Below the pieces are notes generated by a model, which saw only the letters and a program-made list of their open reading frames with translations, searched no databases and was not told the DNA's origin. From Paragonimus westermani (lineage: Eukaryota; Platyhelminthes; Trematoda; Plagiorchiida; Troglotrematidae): a stretch of DNA of 64,000 nt. This document shows, one piece after another, positions 63,601-64,000 of this stretch; positions within the stretch are counted from its first letter, which is position 1; the number at the start of each line of letters is the position of its first letter. Both the position numbers and the translations under genes were made by a program. The stretch spans positions 80,679 through 144,678 of the forward strand of contig QNGE01000747.1 in assembly GCA_008508345.1 (NCBI GenBank), read 5' to 3'.

Positions 63601-64000
63601 GTTGTTTTAAGCAGGCACGCATAAGATACTTTTTCCCTCCGTGTACTTATTTCAGCAACTTGTAAACTGGTTGAAGCTCTCAAATGTCCGATCCCGAAAT
63701 ACATATTCGAAGCCTTGTACATAACCCATCACATTGAATTGAAAGTACCATAAAACCACTTTCTCCATAACAGGCAGACAAAATGAGTATCAACGCACAC
63801 CCCACCATATTTATATAAGACATATCATCACTTATCTACACAGAACGGTTAAATATCGACCGAGCGTGAACTAAGCGAATTAACCGGAATTCCCATGTTT
63901 ACCGTCGCAACACCAAGCGAGAACTGACATTTTACTGGTCAAAGCAGACACAATTTAACAATCGGCGGATCATGTGGTGAAACGTGGAAAAGAACCTTCA
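63601..64000. other. No gene recognised
   Basis: This is flanking sequence to the right edge of the window, with no supported feature. Confidence 0.4.

Noticed and set aside
1..64000. CRISPR arrays, bacterial operons, phage modules
   Set aside because: No regularly spaced repeats, no ribosome-binding-site-led long ORFs, and clear eukaryotic introns and retroelements.

Overview
The window looks like intron-rich, repeat-laden nuclear DNA of a flatworm, most likely a digenean trematode. The reasons are: small EF-hand genes of the tegument/8-kDa calcium-binding type that are split by introns; degenerate copies of several retrotransposon classes common in fluke genomes (Ty3/Gypsy, Penelope-like, RTE/CR1-like LINEs, tRNA-derived SINEs); no long continuous host ORFs; and no operon structure. 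The species cannot be named from sequence alone. All gene models are hand-built from translation and GT/AG splice sites.

Host genes. Five small calcium-binding protein genes lie between 10.4 and 52.7 kb. Genes A (minus, 15537 to 10457), B (plus, 30591 to 35839) and E (minus, 52619 to 51181) share one design: two exons, one EF-hand per exon, a phase-0 intron placed at exactly the same codon relative to the two loops, and a product of 83 to 89 residues. Intron length varies from 1.2 to 5.0 kb. In B both calcium loops are degenerate. Genes C (plus, 38711-38924) and D (minus, 43674-43884) are a second sub-type: one exon carries both EF-hands, opens with a phase-2 intron before a Trp, and ends in a stop without the dynein-light-chain domain of longer tegumental proteins. 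C and D are close paralogues in tail-to-tail orientation, and their first exons are not resolved. Two further open segments with good splice signals (3476-3661 and 55094-55171, both plus) may be exons of unrecognised genes.

Mobile DNA. From left to right: a tRNA-derived SINE (8.74-8.97 kb, minus); a SINE fragment (13.66 kb); an almost perfect 226-bp inverted repeat inside the gene A intron (14051-15098); a LINE reverse-transcriptase tail (16.9-17.6 kb); a Penelope-like GIY-YIG endonuclease with one stop (20.36-20.88 kb); a rearranged LINE (22.4-25.85 kb) whose endonuclease N-half is inverted relative to the rest; opposed SINE copies inside the gene B intron (32.9-33.25 kb); an 84-bp-arm hairpin (40.2-40.4 kb); and a 5'-truncated Ty3/Gypsy element with a nearly intact integrase and a 3' LTR (61.4-63.6 kb).

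The remaining stretches, more than half of the window, showed no gene I can support and are listed as such. The most interesting feature is the dispersed cluster of two-EF-hand genes, with its conserved intron position, one calcium-loop-dead member and a second sub-family in inverted orientation.
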